Assembly: GCA_947683625.1 (NCBI GenBank)
Contig: CANTUR010000039.1
Span: 9,724,001 to 9,788,000 of the forward strand
Reading direction: 5' to 3'
Source: Mallotus nudiflorus
Lineage: Eukaryota; Streptophyta; Magnoliopsida; Malpighiales; Euphorbiaceae
Length of the DNA stretch: 64,000 nucleotides
Shown: in pieces, positions 47,060-58,881 of the stretch
How positions within the stretch are numbered: position 1 is the stretch's first letter
How the letters are laid out: every line of letters begins with the position of its first letter
Program-made: the position numbers and the translations under genes
Notes under the pieces: model-generated
Told to the model about the DNA's origin: nothing
Databases searched by the model: none
Seen by the model: the letters and a program-made list of their open reading frames with translations, nothing else

Positions 47060-48480
47060 CAATAATGTTGAAAATAAGCCATGGATAAGGAATATTCATC
47101 TTTAATTTCAAATAACACCTGGACTTAAGTACCACCACCATCAACAACTAATGTGATCGACTACAAATGGGTTTATAAGATGAAGCAAAAAGCTTATAAG
47201 TCTATAAAAAGACATAAGGCTTGACTAGTTCCATAAGGTTTTAATTAAAGGCCTGTAGTGGATTATAATAAGATCTTTAGTCATGTTGTCAAGCTGGTAA
47301 CAATTCAGATGGTACTTATAATGGCGATTAGTAAAGGATGGGTTGTTCACTAACTTAATGTGAATAATGCTTTTCTTCTTGGAGAATTAATAGAAACACA
47401 TTTCATATGGAAACCTCAAGGCTATGAGAATCCTTCAAATTTTCATTATGTATTTAAACTTAATCACACATTATATGGCTTAAAATAAGCACCATAAGAT
47501 TGGTTTAATCAACTCACAAATTTCCTAAGCAAACTTAATTTTCAAGGAAGCAAGTTTGATTATTCTATGTTTATGTATTCTTTTTTAGGTGGTATGGTTG
47601 TTCTTTTATTGTATGTTGATGTTATAACCTTTACCACCTATACTTCTTCTTTATTGGATTCCTTAATTTGTTCCTTGAAGAATGAGTTTTGCATGATAAG
47701 TCTAGGAAAACTTGGATTTACTTGAGAGAGCATGTATGTTATCGTGTAAGACTATTGCCACTTACCTTTTAAGTGGGCTTTTGCTTTCTACTTATAATGC
47801 ATTATTTTTTTTATCCTAAGTTGTATTATAGTATAGTTGGTAGATTATAATATTTAACCTTTACTAGGTTTGACTTAAGTTTTTCTATTAATTTGGTTTG
47901 CCAATTTATGCACAATCTAAAAGAATCTCATTGGCAATTGGTAAAGAGAATTCTACATTATGTTCATTCTACTATTGCATGTGGTTTACCAATTTATGGG
48001 TAATTTGCATTATATTGTTGCTACCAATGATGTAGATTGGGCTAGATGTCTTGATACAAAGAGATCTATAATAGGTTATTATGGATTTTTGGGGACCACA
48101 TTAATTTCTTAGTGTGCAAAACAACAACATACAATTTCTAAGAGTAGCGTTGAGTTAGAGTATAGAGTATTAACAACTATTGTTGCTAAAGTTTATTGGT
48201 TACGATCAATTTTAAAAGATTTAAAGCTCACTCCATGATTGCCTATTGAAGTTTTTTATGATAATGTATCAGTTACGGATCTTGCTACTAATTTAGTGAA
48301 CCATGCTTGAACCAAGCACTTGGAAGTGGATTTACACTTTATGTGTGAGTGTGTACAATAAGGAGATGTTCTTCTATGATATATTTTAAACCAAAATCAA
48401 CTTGCTGATATCTTTATGAAGAGTATTTTAGCCAATCCTTTTTATACTTTAAAAAATAATTTGAGAATTGCTACCCATAA
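47060..48480 (+). pseudogene. copia-C reverse transcriptase and RNase H
   Basis: VIDYKWVYKMKQKAYKSIKR near 47155, then AFLLGELIETHFIWKPQGYE, PSNFHYVFKLNHTLYGLK with a stop, SKFDYSMFMYS, LLLYVDVI (YVDD changed to YVDV). The RNase H tail reads KSSVELEYRVLTTIVAKVYW-like, YDNVSVTDLATNLV, TKHLEVDLHFMCECVQ, LADIFMKSI. Numerous stops. Confidence 0.83.
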
Positions 48481-49154
48481 CTAGCTTGAAGGGGAGGTAA
48501 TAGAGTGTAAATAGGTATATAAGTGTTTTGAAAAGGCCCTAGAGGGTGTACATAGGGCAATTAAAAATAAATAAAAAATAAGAAAATAATGAAGACCTAA
48601 TATGAAATTAAAATGAGGTTATAGAAGATCAAGAACTTAAAATTTAAGGATTTCGATTCAAGAAATGAATCTACATCTTTACTAACTTATCCCTAAGTTA
48701 GGATTTTAAACACCCACACCAATCTATTTTATGTATTGGTTGTGTACATAAGAGTTTATGGCTCATATTTCAACCTTTACAGTCAAGTGTTTTCTTGGCT
48801 CACTCTTGAAACCAATTCTCAAGTGTTTTAATGGCTAACACTTAAACCAAATCCATTTATAACTAGTTCCTTACTTCCTTTGCTTAAACCCAAGAAATAT
48901 AAAAGGAAGAAGAACCTAATCTATCATATAAACCACACTCAGGTAGAATTGATTACAAATAAATGAAATTTGAAGCTTTAAAGTATTGAATGCTAAAAAG
49001 AATTTGTTCATTAACATATTTAACCTCCTAAATGAGGTTTAATAAATAGTATATATAATGAAAAAATCAAGGAATGGCTATTGGAGCTCATTCAATTTGT
49101 CCATAGCTTCATCTTCCTTTATTAAATGATTTTTCATCTTTTTGTAAGAAATTA

Positions 49155-49690
49155 GGTAGTCACAGTCGTGATTGTATAAGTCACGATCTTGATGCTTGAT
49201 AAAATATCCCTTAGAGCCCTAAATTGATAGTTGAGCAGGTGCAACATGGCTTATCACAATCTATTCATAGTCATGATTGGGACCATTATCAAGCTTGCAA
49301 CTATGATCTTGAATCCTTTTTGGTTCTTGTGCTCGTGATTAGTTTTTGTGATGTTGGTCATGGTCTTGTCATGGTTGTGACTGAGACTGTGAGGGCTACT
49401 GCCCTTTCTACAATAATTAAATCCCTTTAATCATGCTCAAGATTGTCCTTATAAGAGTTTTCATGGTCCACTCACAGTCGTGATGGTGACTGTGATCACC
49501 ATTAAAATTTTTGATAAATTGAAGCTCTTTAATTGAGCTCATGATAGGGCTTATGATCTTACTTGTGACCCATGTCTCAATCCACTCATGGTCGTGACAA
49601 TGACCGTGAGCACCACTGGAATACTTCTCAATGAAGAGACTTATGAGCTTGACTTCTTCAAGACTCATGATCATGACGCTTTACCACTTC
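49155..49690. repeat. Cluster of short dispersed palindromic repeats (CACTCATGGTCGTGAC-type)
   Basis: At least five related units spaced by about 100 bp: 49161-49200, 49255-49310, 49345-49405, 49460-49503, 49584-49615. The clearest is GGTCGTGACAATGACC (49590-49605), followed by GTGAGCACCACTGG. Each has self-complementary GTCGTGAC/GTCATGAC cores. A sixth copy lies at 51950-51990. Confidence 0.75.
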
Positions 49691-50399
49691 TTTAATTTCT
49701 TGCTATTTTGAATTCTCTTTAAATTCTGAATGATGCACATTTAAATACACACCATTAGTACTTCAAAATTGTGTTATTAAAATTAAAACAAGGTTAGATT
49801 TATCCTTTATCATGCAAATGACTAACAATCTCACCTTTTTTTATTTTGACAAATAATTTTGAGAATTAGAATGATCAAATATAAAGTGTTTGTTAGTATA
49901 ACTTCACCTCAATATATACATCAAATTTTAAAGGTTCTCCCCCTTTTCATATGCATATATTGGAGATTGGAGTTTCATATACTAAAAATATGCAGAAAAT
50001 ATATGAAATTGTAACTACATATACTTAACATATACCAAATAATGGAAATCAAAATGACAAAAATCAAGTGTTTAAGCATAATTACTTGCATGCACTTATT
50101 ACAACCTTAATATACTCATTTATGAGCAACATATTGGTATTTTAATAATGAAAAACAAATAAATTCTCAAACTATAGAAGTTCTTGCCCTTTTAGCAAAA
50201 TTCAAAAAGAAGAAAGAGAATAACAAAAAGGAAATAAGCACACAAACAACTAATATTTCATTAAATTGATAATATGGTCCAAGACTTATTACATGGCATA
50301 GAACATAGAAAAATACTAAGACATAGAACATAAAGAAAACATTTAAACATAAAAACTAAAAAAGTGATAAAAAAAACATAAAAGATATGCTAAAAGAAA

Positions 50400-51783
50400 A
50401 CTAATATTCATCTTCTTCATAGGGTGGAGGAGGAGGAGAAGGATGACCAAAAAGGGCATATTGGTATTCATAGCCTTGCCTCTTATAAAGACAATGCACA
50501 TCATATTAAAGGTGTGCCATGTGCTCATTAACCTAATCAAAGTGTTGATTAAAAGGTAATTCCATTAAGGACATCCGATTAAAAAAAATTCCAACCCATT
50601 AAGGCTCATTTTCCACGCCTTGAGCAATTTTAGTTGTGCCTTCACTCCTTGATTGCTGCATTCTTTGAGAGGAAGGGCCTTCTTCTTATGTAACTTGAGT
50701 AGGATCACCTTCTTTACCCTCTTGTCCTTTAATTTCTTCAATCTCCTTTAGGACAGTGTCCATGTCATTAACTCCCTTACCACCCTTTTATAAAGCATCT
50801 CCTTTCCAAACCCATTTGTTGCTTATAAGAAAGAATTGTTTAGAATTCTTGATAAAAGTATTATCAAGAAGAATGGGAGGAGTACATTTAAGGTTGGTGA
50901 TTGGAATGCCATAAAATTGAGCGATTAAGTGAGTTTAGTCATAACTCCACTAATGCAAATAGAGCTAGAGACACTATCACTTACTAACCAAAGGCGCCAT
51001 TGGAGAATCCTTCTTAAGGCAATACAGACATTATCCACCATGCATTGAAGAATAAAAAAGTCATCCAAGGAGATGGCTTATGGCTTCATTACTTTGTCCT
51101 CTTGCATTGAAGGTGTATGAAATTATGTATGTACCAAAGCACATTTGATTTAAAGGAGAAGGCTTTGGTGTGTTCGGTTAGGAAGGTTGAGGTTTGTGGC
51201 TTGCAATGGTTCACCCAAAAGGAATGGGAAAACCAAGTGGAGAGGGTTTGAACATGTGCTTCACCTGAAAAATAAAAATTATTATTGAACTCAATAGAGG
51301 ACATAAAATGATCCCTACCCATATGCTAAAGTAGGGATTATCATAATTAAATTGAGTGGTTTTGAGGGTGTAAGAAGAGAGGAATTCAACAACCAATAAA
51401 GGATAAGTAGGAAGTGGTATGAATGTAAAGTCTTTGGCACTCACCTTTAAAAGCAAATCCTATATATCTTTGAGATAGTCCATATTTTAAAGGGTAAAGG
51501 AGGACATATATCTTATAGAGATTATGTTTCTCTTTTGAAAAAGGGTAAGCCTCTTTTTAATGTCTTGAGCATAGTAGGAGAAAGGAGGGTGACACTTACT
51601 TGGTTTCTCTTTGGTGGCTTTTTTAGGAGCCTCACCATGAGAGGAGGAAGGAGTGGTTTTGTTCTTCTTAGGGACCATGGAGGATGAAGGAGTAGAGACA
51701 AAAGGAAAATGAGTTTTAGAGATTTTTGAGAAAAAGAAGATAAAAGTGATGAAAATTGTAGAGACTAAGGTTTGTAAAGACAA
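50400..51783 (-). pseudogene. Extra (envelope-like) ORF of the Sirevirus-like element, degraded
   Basis: The segment from 51783 reads MVPKKNKTTPSSSHGEAPKK, then a Lys/Ser-rich linker and IKKRLTLFQKRNIISIRYM. Other frames continue with DFTFIPLPTYPLLVVEFLSS, YTLKTTQF, and further down SLDDFFILQCMVDNVCIAL. I compare it with the extra third-position ORF of Sireviruses and with the plant 'transposon protein' domain (pattern of P-Y-P-LV-EF). The N-terminal frame also begins with a hydrophobic stretch (TIFITFIFFFSKI). The frame is interrupted by at least four stops. The family assignment is inference from position and weak pattern. Confidence 0.5.
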
Positions 51784-51889
51784 AAGAAAACTTAAAATCA
51801 GGTTAAATATGGTTTTAAGAGTCGTAAATAACTTGAAAAGTCATTCTTGAATTTGAAAGGACATGACAATTAAGAAAATAAATTGATTT

Positions 51890-52000
51890 CCTACGTCTAT
51901 CAATATCGTTGTCATGATTATGACTGACACGTAATGATTGTGATAAGTGCATTCATGGTCATGATCGTGATCATGAGTGCTACTGTGATAGGCTAAACAA
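51890..52000. repeat. Palindromic repeat unit between the extra ORF and pol
   Basis: GGTCATGATCGTGATCATGA (51958-51977) and neighbouring GTCATGATTATGACTGACAC, of the same type as the cluster at 49155-49690. Confidence 0.7.
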
Positions 52001-52389
52001 GTGTCACAATCTAAAATGTTACTAGTAATGGTCATTACAGAATTACAAATTAACCCTTGAACTTTTAAAAATTTTACAATTGAGTCCAAAAGAAACTTTG
52101 AAAGTGTACAAATATACCTTTCCCGGGTGAATTTCTAAGGAAATCAAACAATGTGTGAACATTGTTATTTTTAATGAACAAGAGATTTATTTAAATAATG
52201 CATATTGGAACAATGGTCTTGGACATTTTTTATGGAATTTTCATTAATAAATAAAATAAATTGATTTTATTGATTCACTAATGATATGCAAATGCAAAGG
52301 CAAACAATTTAACACAAATAATTAATGCATCAAAAGACATGTCTATAAATGTACATAAGAAATCATGTAAGCTAATATGCAACCTTGCA

Positions 52390-52760
52390 TATCATCTCAA
52401 GCTAAATCCATCAATCATATTTAGCTTATTTAAAATAAAGTTATGTATATCCTCACTATGGGGTTTAGTGAAAATGTCCACTAATTGATGGTTTGTATCA
52501 ATAAATTCTAAGGAGATGTGTCCTAATTGAGCATTGTCTCTAAGAAAGTGATGTCTAATGTCTATGTGCTTAGTTCTAGAGTGTTGAATGGGGTTCTTAT
52601 TAAATTCAATAGCACTTGTATTGTCACACTTTATAGGAATGTGATCAATGTCAATGCTAAAATCCTTGACTTATTTTTTTTGCCATAAAACTTGAGAGCA
52701 ACAACAACTAGCCGCCACATACATGGCTTCGGTTGTGGACAAGTCAACGAAAACTTATTT
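52390..52760 (-). pseudogene. Sirevirus-like RNase H
   Basis: On the - strand: TEAMYVAASCCCSQVLWQKK, then a stop, IDIDHIPIKCDNTSAIEFNK, NPIQHSRTKHIDIRHHFLRD, FIDTNHQLVDIFTKP. This is the classical C-terminal part of copia pol, with the catalytic E (TEAMY) and D (KCDNTSA) positions visible. Confidence 0.85.
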
Positions 52761-52899
52761 TTTACTAAACCAAGAAATTAAGCATTGTTTTAAGAATTAA
52801 AAATTTTCAGAAGTTCTTGTTTATCAATCAAGCTATCGGTAAAGTCCACATTCGAGTAGCTAACTAAACTAAAAGAATCACTTTTAAGGTGCCAAAGTT

Positions 52900-53790
52900 T
52901 ATGGTTCCTATAAAATACTTAGAGATTCTTTTAATGGCATGCAAGTGTGATTCCTTAGGATAAGATTGAAATCTAGCACATAGACAAGTAACAAATATAA
53001 TATCGGGTCTACTAATAGTAAGGTAAAAAAGAGATATGATCGTTCCTCAAAAGCACTTTTCATTAACCGGCTTTCCACTTTATCCTTCTTAAGTTTTGTG
53101 GTTGTTCTCATTGGAGTTTTGCTAGCTTTAGCTCCTTGCATTCCAAACTTCTTAAGAATGTCTCTAGTGTAATTAGCTTGGTTAATGAATATTTGTTCTT
53201 AGTTGATTTGGAGACTAAGAAAGAACTTGAGCTTTTCTATCAAACTCATTTCATACTCACCTTGCATAAACTTTGAAAAATCCTCATATAAAGAATGATT
53301 AGTAACCAAATATTATATCATTAATACATATTTCTATAATCAATAAATCATTCTTAGATTACTTTATGAATAAGGTTATGTCAACTTTACCTTTTAAGAA
53401 TCCTTTCTCTGAAAGGAAGCTGCTTAACCTTTCATACGAAGCTCTAAGAGCTTGTTTCAATCCATATAAATCTTTTGAAAGCTTGAAAACATGGTTAGGA
53501 AATTCAGTGTTTTCAAAACTCTGAGGTTGTTCAACATAGAACTCCTCTTGAATAAAACCATTTAGAAAAGAACTTTTCACATCCATTTAATAAAGCTTAA
53601 AATTCATGAAAGATGTAAATGCAAGCAACATTCTAATTGCTTCTAACCTTGCAATGAGGAAAATCTTTCATCATTATCAATGCATTTTTTTATTATAACC
53701 CTTAGCAACTAATCTAGCTTTATTCATAGATATGATGCCTTGTTCATTCATCTTACTTCTAAACACTCACTTGGTGCCTATAATAGGATG
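52900..53790 (-). pseudogene. Sirevirus-like reverse transcriptase
   Basis: MDVKSSFLNGFIQEEFYVEQ, PQSFENTEFPNHVFKLSKDL, YGLKQALRASYERLSSFLSE (53586-53359). Then, after a frameshift, AKASKTPMRTTTKLKKD and sequence matching the RT to RNase H linker (53141-52908). The upstream finger region with VVAKGYNQ-like motifs is at about 53690. Stops separate the pieces. Confidence 0.87.
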
Positions 53791-54069
53791 ATGTTTTAGC
53801 CTTGGGACAAGATTCCACACTTTGTTTCTCTCAAATTGATTCAACTCTTATTGTATAGAAAACACCTAAAATTTATAATTTAAAGCATCATCAACATGTT
53901 TGGGTTCAATTTGAGAGATGAAGGCTAATTTAATAATGAACTTAAGATGAGATTTAGTGGTTACCCCCTTTGAAGTGTCACTAATAATGAGGTCCTTGGG
54001 ATGATCCTTTTTGAATTTTCAATCTTTATGAAGGTTCTCCTTTAATGTGAGTTAAGGAACTACTTCTTG

Positions 54070-55030
54070 CTTTTCTTTGCCTGGAGCTTCTAGTTCCAAA
54101 GAGTTGTTGGCATCATTTTCCTTAAGGTTTATGTCCAAAAATTCATCTATAACATCATCAACACAAGAAAGATACTTTCTCAAATCAAGTGGATTAGTCT
54201 CATTAAACACAATATGCATAGACTCTTATACTACTAAGGTTCTTTTATTAAAGACTTTATATGCCTTGCTAGTGGTGGAGTAGCCTAAGAAAATTCCTTC
54301 ATCAACTTTAGAATTAAATTTCCTAAGGTTATCCTTAGTGTTCAATATAAAGCATTTGCACCCAAATACCTTTAAATATGAGATCTTGGGTTTTCTATTG
54401 CTCTAAATGTTATAAGAGGTTTTATTCAAAATAAGTCTTTTAAACACTTTATTAGCAATATAACAAGCAATACTAACGACTTTCACCCAAAAATATAGAG
54501 GCAAATCATATTCATGGAGCATAATCCTAGCCATCTATACTAAAGCTTTATTCTTTCTCTCTACAACTCCATTTTTTTATGAGTTCTAGGAGATGAAAAG
54601 TTATGAAAAATTCCATTTTCATCATAAAATATTTTGAAAAATTCATTTTCAAATTAAGTTCCATAATCACTTCTAATAGAGGAAATGCAAAAACCTATTT
54701 ATCTTTGAACTTTTTTAGCAAAAATTTGGAAAGCTTTAAAAGCATTATTCTTATGAGCTAGGAAGCACAAGCATCATTCTTATAAGTCAAGAAACACACC
54801 CAAGTAAATCTAGAGTAATCATTAACAAGCACAAGTGCGTAATGCATTCCACCTAAGCTTTGTACTCTAGTAGGACCAAACAAATCCATGTAAATTAATT
54901 CTAATGGCTTAGAGGTAGACACATTATTTTTGTGCTTGAAGGAAAACTTAATTTGCTTTCCTTTTTTATAAGCATTACATGTCTTGTCCTTGATGAACTT
55001 GATTTTGAGTAGTCCATTCAAAAGTTCACT
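54070..55030 (-). pseudogene. Sirevirus-like integrase
   Basis: GLLKIKFIKDKTCNAYKKGK (zinc region with CNAY in place of the usual C..C), PLELIYMDLFGPTRVQSLGG (first Asp present), ALVLVNDYSRFTWVCFL, then a degraded core to about 54600. The C-terminal part reads FGCKCFILNTKDNLRKFNSK, FLGYSTTSKAYKVFNKRTLV in - strand frames at about 54370-54240. Confidence 0.83.
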
Positions 55031-55327
55031 CTTGCTAAGATCATCTAAAAGCTCAAAATTATCATATCTTAACCTTTTATGCCAAGTCTATGCATTATGT
55101 GAAATAACCATAAAACATTTTAATTCTCAATTTCCTACTTCATTAAATCAATAACATAAATGTTGTCAACCCTTTCATCGCTAAAATCACTTTGTCATTA
55201 ATAAGGTTACTAACAAAGTAATTTTTAGGATAAAGGTGACCTTGTTACCCATATCACATAATTGACTTATATTAAGTAAGTCATGTTTTAAACCATCTAC
55301 CATGAAAACATGATGAATAGATAAGGA

Positions 55328-55700
55328 TTAAGGGTTACTAATTTCTCCAATGCCAACTATCTTTCCCTTAGAACTGTCTCTAAAGGTAACAAATCCTCCA
55401 TGGTTAGCTTCAATCTTAGTAAATTGTTCTTTGTCACCCGTAATGTGCCTTGAGCATCCATTATCATTATACCACTTGCTCTTCTTCTTTGTGGACTTAG
55501 GCACACAAATAAATTTTAAACTTCCTTTGAACCCAAACTTTAGTTCGTCTAGGTTGGTTAGCATTAACATAGTCCATTTGTAATAAGTTTAAGTGTAATT
55601 TTCTATATTAGCATACATTGCTAGCATGTCCAAGTGTTATGCAATAGAAACATCTCATATTAGTAAATCTCTTAGACTTTGGTGTGTATGAGGATCTCAC
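55328..55700 (-). pseudogene. Sirevirus-like gag zinc knuckle and protease
   Basis: The zinc knuckle CFYCITLGHASNVC (about 55612-55653) is followed by KWYNDNGCSRHITGDKEQF (protease, catalytic Asp present), GGFVTFRDSSKGKIVGIGE. Family knowledge: a Cys after the Gly of the active-site triad is typical of the Sirevirus lineage. Confidence 0.83.
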
Positions 55701-57504
55701 ATTTGAATAGTGTATATTACTCTTATGAGAAGTTTATTTTTCTTATGAGAAGTTTATTTTCTAAATTGTGCATGAAAATGTGAAGTTGGTTTCCTAGAGT
55801 ACAGTTATGGTCTAGGACAAATATGATTCATATAAGCGCATGTGTGTATAGTTGTTGACACCCAATTTCAACCCACTTGAAACCAAAAAGCTCGGTGATG
55901 AAAAACCCAAGATGAGCCCATAAAAGTAATGGCCCAAAAAAATTCAAATCTAATTTCTTCTTTAAATGGGCTTTTGGCCCAAAATAAAAAGAAAAAGAAA
56001 AAAAGAGAAAAAATATATATTTTTTTAAATTATGACTATTGGTGAATAAATTAGAGAATAAAGGAGATGGAATGAGTTTTGCAGAGAAAGTGGAGAGAGA
56101 GCTGGAGTGAGTTTTAGAGGGTTAATGGAGAAAGAGATGGAGTTTTTGGTGGAGTTATTTTTAAGGAAAAGGAAGATAAAAAGAAAACAGGAGGAGATGG
56201 TGGGGAGCTCTAGAGAAAGAAGAGGAAAAAACACAGAAAAGAAAAAAAAAAATATTTGGCAAAGGCAAAAAAGAGAGAAAATAAGAGAACTGGAAAAGAA
56301 ATAAAAGAAAATTGAGAAATTGTAATTGACAAAAGCCAACAAAATCTTACTAACACATTGCATGTGCAAGTACTAAAGGAGCTCCTGTTAACAAGTGATC
56401 ACCTGAAGGCAGATTTATTTTCTTTTATTTTTTTTAAAAAATTAAACATCAGTGCCATTTTTCTTTTTTTTCATTGCTTACGGTGCTTGGCCACCTTTTT
56501 TTTTTTTTTTTTTTTTTCTCTCTCGCATTTCTTTGGTTTTGAACGGTAACAGTGGGAAGTGTTACCACTTAAACTCTTTGTTATTCTTTTATTTTTTTAT
56601 TTATTGTATTCATTTTCATTTAATATTTAAATAGTAATAATAATACTTATTTCTTTTGTTGTTTTTATTTATTTCCTTATTTCTATTTAATTTATAAATG
56701 TTTGTATTGCATTATTTTTTAATTTAATTTCTACTTGCAATTATGTTATTTTATTTATTTTTTGTTGAATGTTATTTTAAATTTTTTTAATTTTTAATTT
56801 TCTGTTATTTTTTGTAATTTATATTCCATTTTCATTCTAAGTTTGTTTATATATTTGATTATATTTTATTGCATTATTGAGATTTATATTTATTTTTTTT
56901 ATTTGATTGTTTTTTTATTCTTATTTTTGTTCATTTTTGTGCAATATTTTATTTATTTCTGTTTTATTTTGTTATAATCAATGGTGATTAGGATATTAAT
57001 TAGGGTTTAACTTCTCCTTTAATTAATTTGATAAAATTAGGTTATTGAGTAATTTAAATGGTAAATTTTGCAGTATAATTTATTTTATTTTAGTATAGTG
57101 TTTTATATTTTTATTTTGATGATTTTCATTGAATTTTTTTTGCAATGTATTTGGTTAATTTAAAATATTGTTAGTGATTATTTAGTTTTTTTTAAGCCAA
57201 ACTTAATAAATATTATTAAATTCTTAATTAATTTTAATATTAACTTGGTTTTAATTTGATGTTTTAATTAGATTTTGATTGAACCTTATTTTATGAGTTT
57301 TATTTGATTTATTTTCCAATTAATTTTGTGTTAATCATAAACTAGCTTCTTTATTTTCTAGTAGGTTCTTTATTTTTACTTATTTTTTTGGGAAATAATT
57401 TGAATTTTAGTTTCAGGATGGAATAAGCTAATATCACTTTGGTTATTACTTAATTATTTTGATGTTTGCTTTATTTTATTTTGTTATTCATTTATCCAGT
57501 GCTC

Positions 57505-57690
57505 AAAAGGGTTGTAATCATTTCTCCTCTCTCCATTTTTTTTTGCATGCGCATTTAACTTTGCTTATATTTATATTTTTGTTATTATTGTGTGTAAAAA
57601 GGGTTGTAATCTTTTATCCTCTCCTCATTTCTTTGTGTGCACATTTATTTTGATTTATTTATTTTATTAATGTGGATGGATGTACATAAT
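57505..57690 (+). repeat. Imperfect tandem duplication, about 95-bp unit
   Basis: AAAAGGGTTGTAATC at 57505 and at 57597 is followed in both by TCCTCTC..C(A)TTT, GCATGCGCATTTA / GTGTGCACATTTA and a TTTATTT-rich tail. Confidence 0.75.
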
Positions 57691-58569
57691 GTGTAGTGAA
57701 AGTTGTGAATCACACTAAAGTTGCATGAAATATGGCTTAATTAACAACTTGGACTTAATTGTAAAAAGTGGAAATTGTTTGGAGGCAATTGTAATTTTTT
57801 ATATTAATAAAGAAATAATTAAATATTTAACAATAACAAAACACAAAACACAAACAGAAGCCAATCGCAAGGTTGGGTGGGCATTCCAAAAGCCCATACC
57901 CAATTTCCAAACTCAACCTTTAAGGACAGCTGATGGGGCCCTCAGTGGGATCTAGTTGCTATAAAGTGTCTTGGGTCTCATTTGAGTGGCAACTCTCATC
58001 TCTAATATAAGCTTAAAGCCCACATTGTATTTTCTAGTGGGTCTTAAGCCCACACAGTGTTGTGATAGCTTAACCTTATCACCTACAATGCTGTTGTGGA
58101 GTTGCATGCTTAAGGATATTCCTTTTAGTGTACATGTAGGCATGTTTAGGTTGAGGTCTCTTGGCTTGTGCCTTAGACCTTTGAGTCAAGATTGGTTGAG
58201 TCTTATTAGACTTAACATTGACTTTAAAAGATGGAGACTTTTTTATATTTAAGACTTGTGATGCAACCAAGCTAAGCAAGCCCATCAAACCAAGTGATCC
58301 ATTACATTATGAGGGACCAATGACAAGATCAAGGACAAAGAAGTTCAAACAAGCATTGAATTTGCTTGTCTTTCATATTACAAGCAAGTTAGTGGATTTG
58401 ATTATAAGTACAAGCTTGGAGCCGCATGATGAATAATTCAAGCTAATTAGCTTAATTTCCTATTCTGAAATTAATTAGGGACGAATTTGGAAATTATTTT
58501 TTTTCTATTTTGGAGTCAATAAGGAAGATTCAAGAAAATTCTAGAAGATATGAGAAGATTCAAGGATAT

Positions 58570-58770
58570 TCCAAGTCAAAGTCAATAAGTCAAGAAGTCA
58601 AAGTCAAATAGTCAACAAGTCAAAGTCAAGGATCAATGGTCAACATGTGACATAGCATGCATCTATTCTTAGTTGTCAGGAGTTATCATTTTACTTAGTT
58701 GTCATGACTTGTAATGAGTTGTCAATTTTGACTTTTCAAGAATGAGTTGTCATGAGTTGTCATTAGTTGT
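58570..58770 (+). repeat. Short direct repeats AGTCAA and AGTTGTCAT in the gypsy-F LTR
   Basis: A chain of (A)GTCAA units at about 58570-58640 is followed by at least six copies of AGTTGTCAT or close variants at 58670-58770. Both arrays recur, in shorter form, in the solo LTR at about 60455-60660. Confidence 0.85.
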
Positions 58771-58874
58771 CTTATTTTGAAGGAAATCTCCTTAATTAAG
58801 GATTTTCCTATATAGGTATCTTTGGGAATAAAGAATAGAACCTTTTCCTTTAAGGATTAGGTTGTTTACATGCC

Positions 58875-58881
58875 TATATAA
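58875..58881 (+). promoter_or_regulatory. Probable TATA box of the gypsy-F LTR
   Basis: TATATAA in the context GCCTATATAAGGGC, repeated unchanged in the solo LTR (60768-60774). It lies about 310 bp before the LTR end, a plausible U3/R position. Confidence 0.6.

Larger units (their letters stand above)
43856..48529 (+). mobile_element. Ty1/copia element (copia-C), related to copia-B, heavily decayed
   Basis: A 5' LTR of about 175 bp (43856 to about 44030) is followed by a degenerate primer site (AAGCATTAGAA, 44032-44042) and copia domains in order on the + strand. The GAAGGGGAGG tract (48488-48497) is followed by only about 32 bp of 3' LTR (TAATAGAG...AGTGTTTT) before the similarity stops. 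The gag start (Ser-rich, then IKNHIPEVFDV) and the LTR start resemble copia-B. Every domain carries stops. Confidence 0.85.
48530..55852 (-). mobile_element. Sirevirus-like Ty1/copia element, truncated by gypsy-F
   Basis: On the - strand from 55852 downwards: gag zinc knuckle, protease with the SGCSRH-type site, integrase, RT, RNase H, then a long 3' region with a second ORF (51783 to about 50400) and repeated palindromes. Protease WYNDNGCSRHITGD, the downstream extra ORF and the palindromes are features I associate with the Sirevirus/SIRE-Maximus lineage. The upstream gag and 5' LTR are cut off by gypsy-F at 55853. The 3' LTR should lie between 48530 and about 49150, but with no second copy I cannot set its ends. 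Confidence 0.72.

Noticed and set aside
49155..49690. CRISPR-like array
   Set aside because: Units are imperfect, palindromic and unevenly spaced, in a plant retrotransposon; no cas genes.
56025..56634. Phe/Ser-rich and Lys/Glu-rich open frames
   Set aside because: Products of the purine-rich block and the T-run in the gypsy-F LTR.
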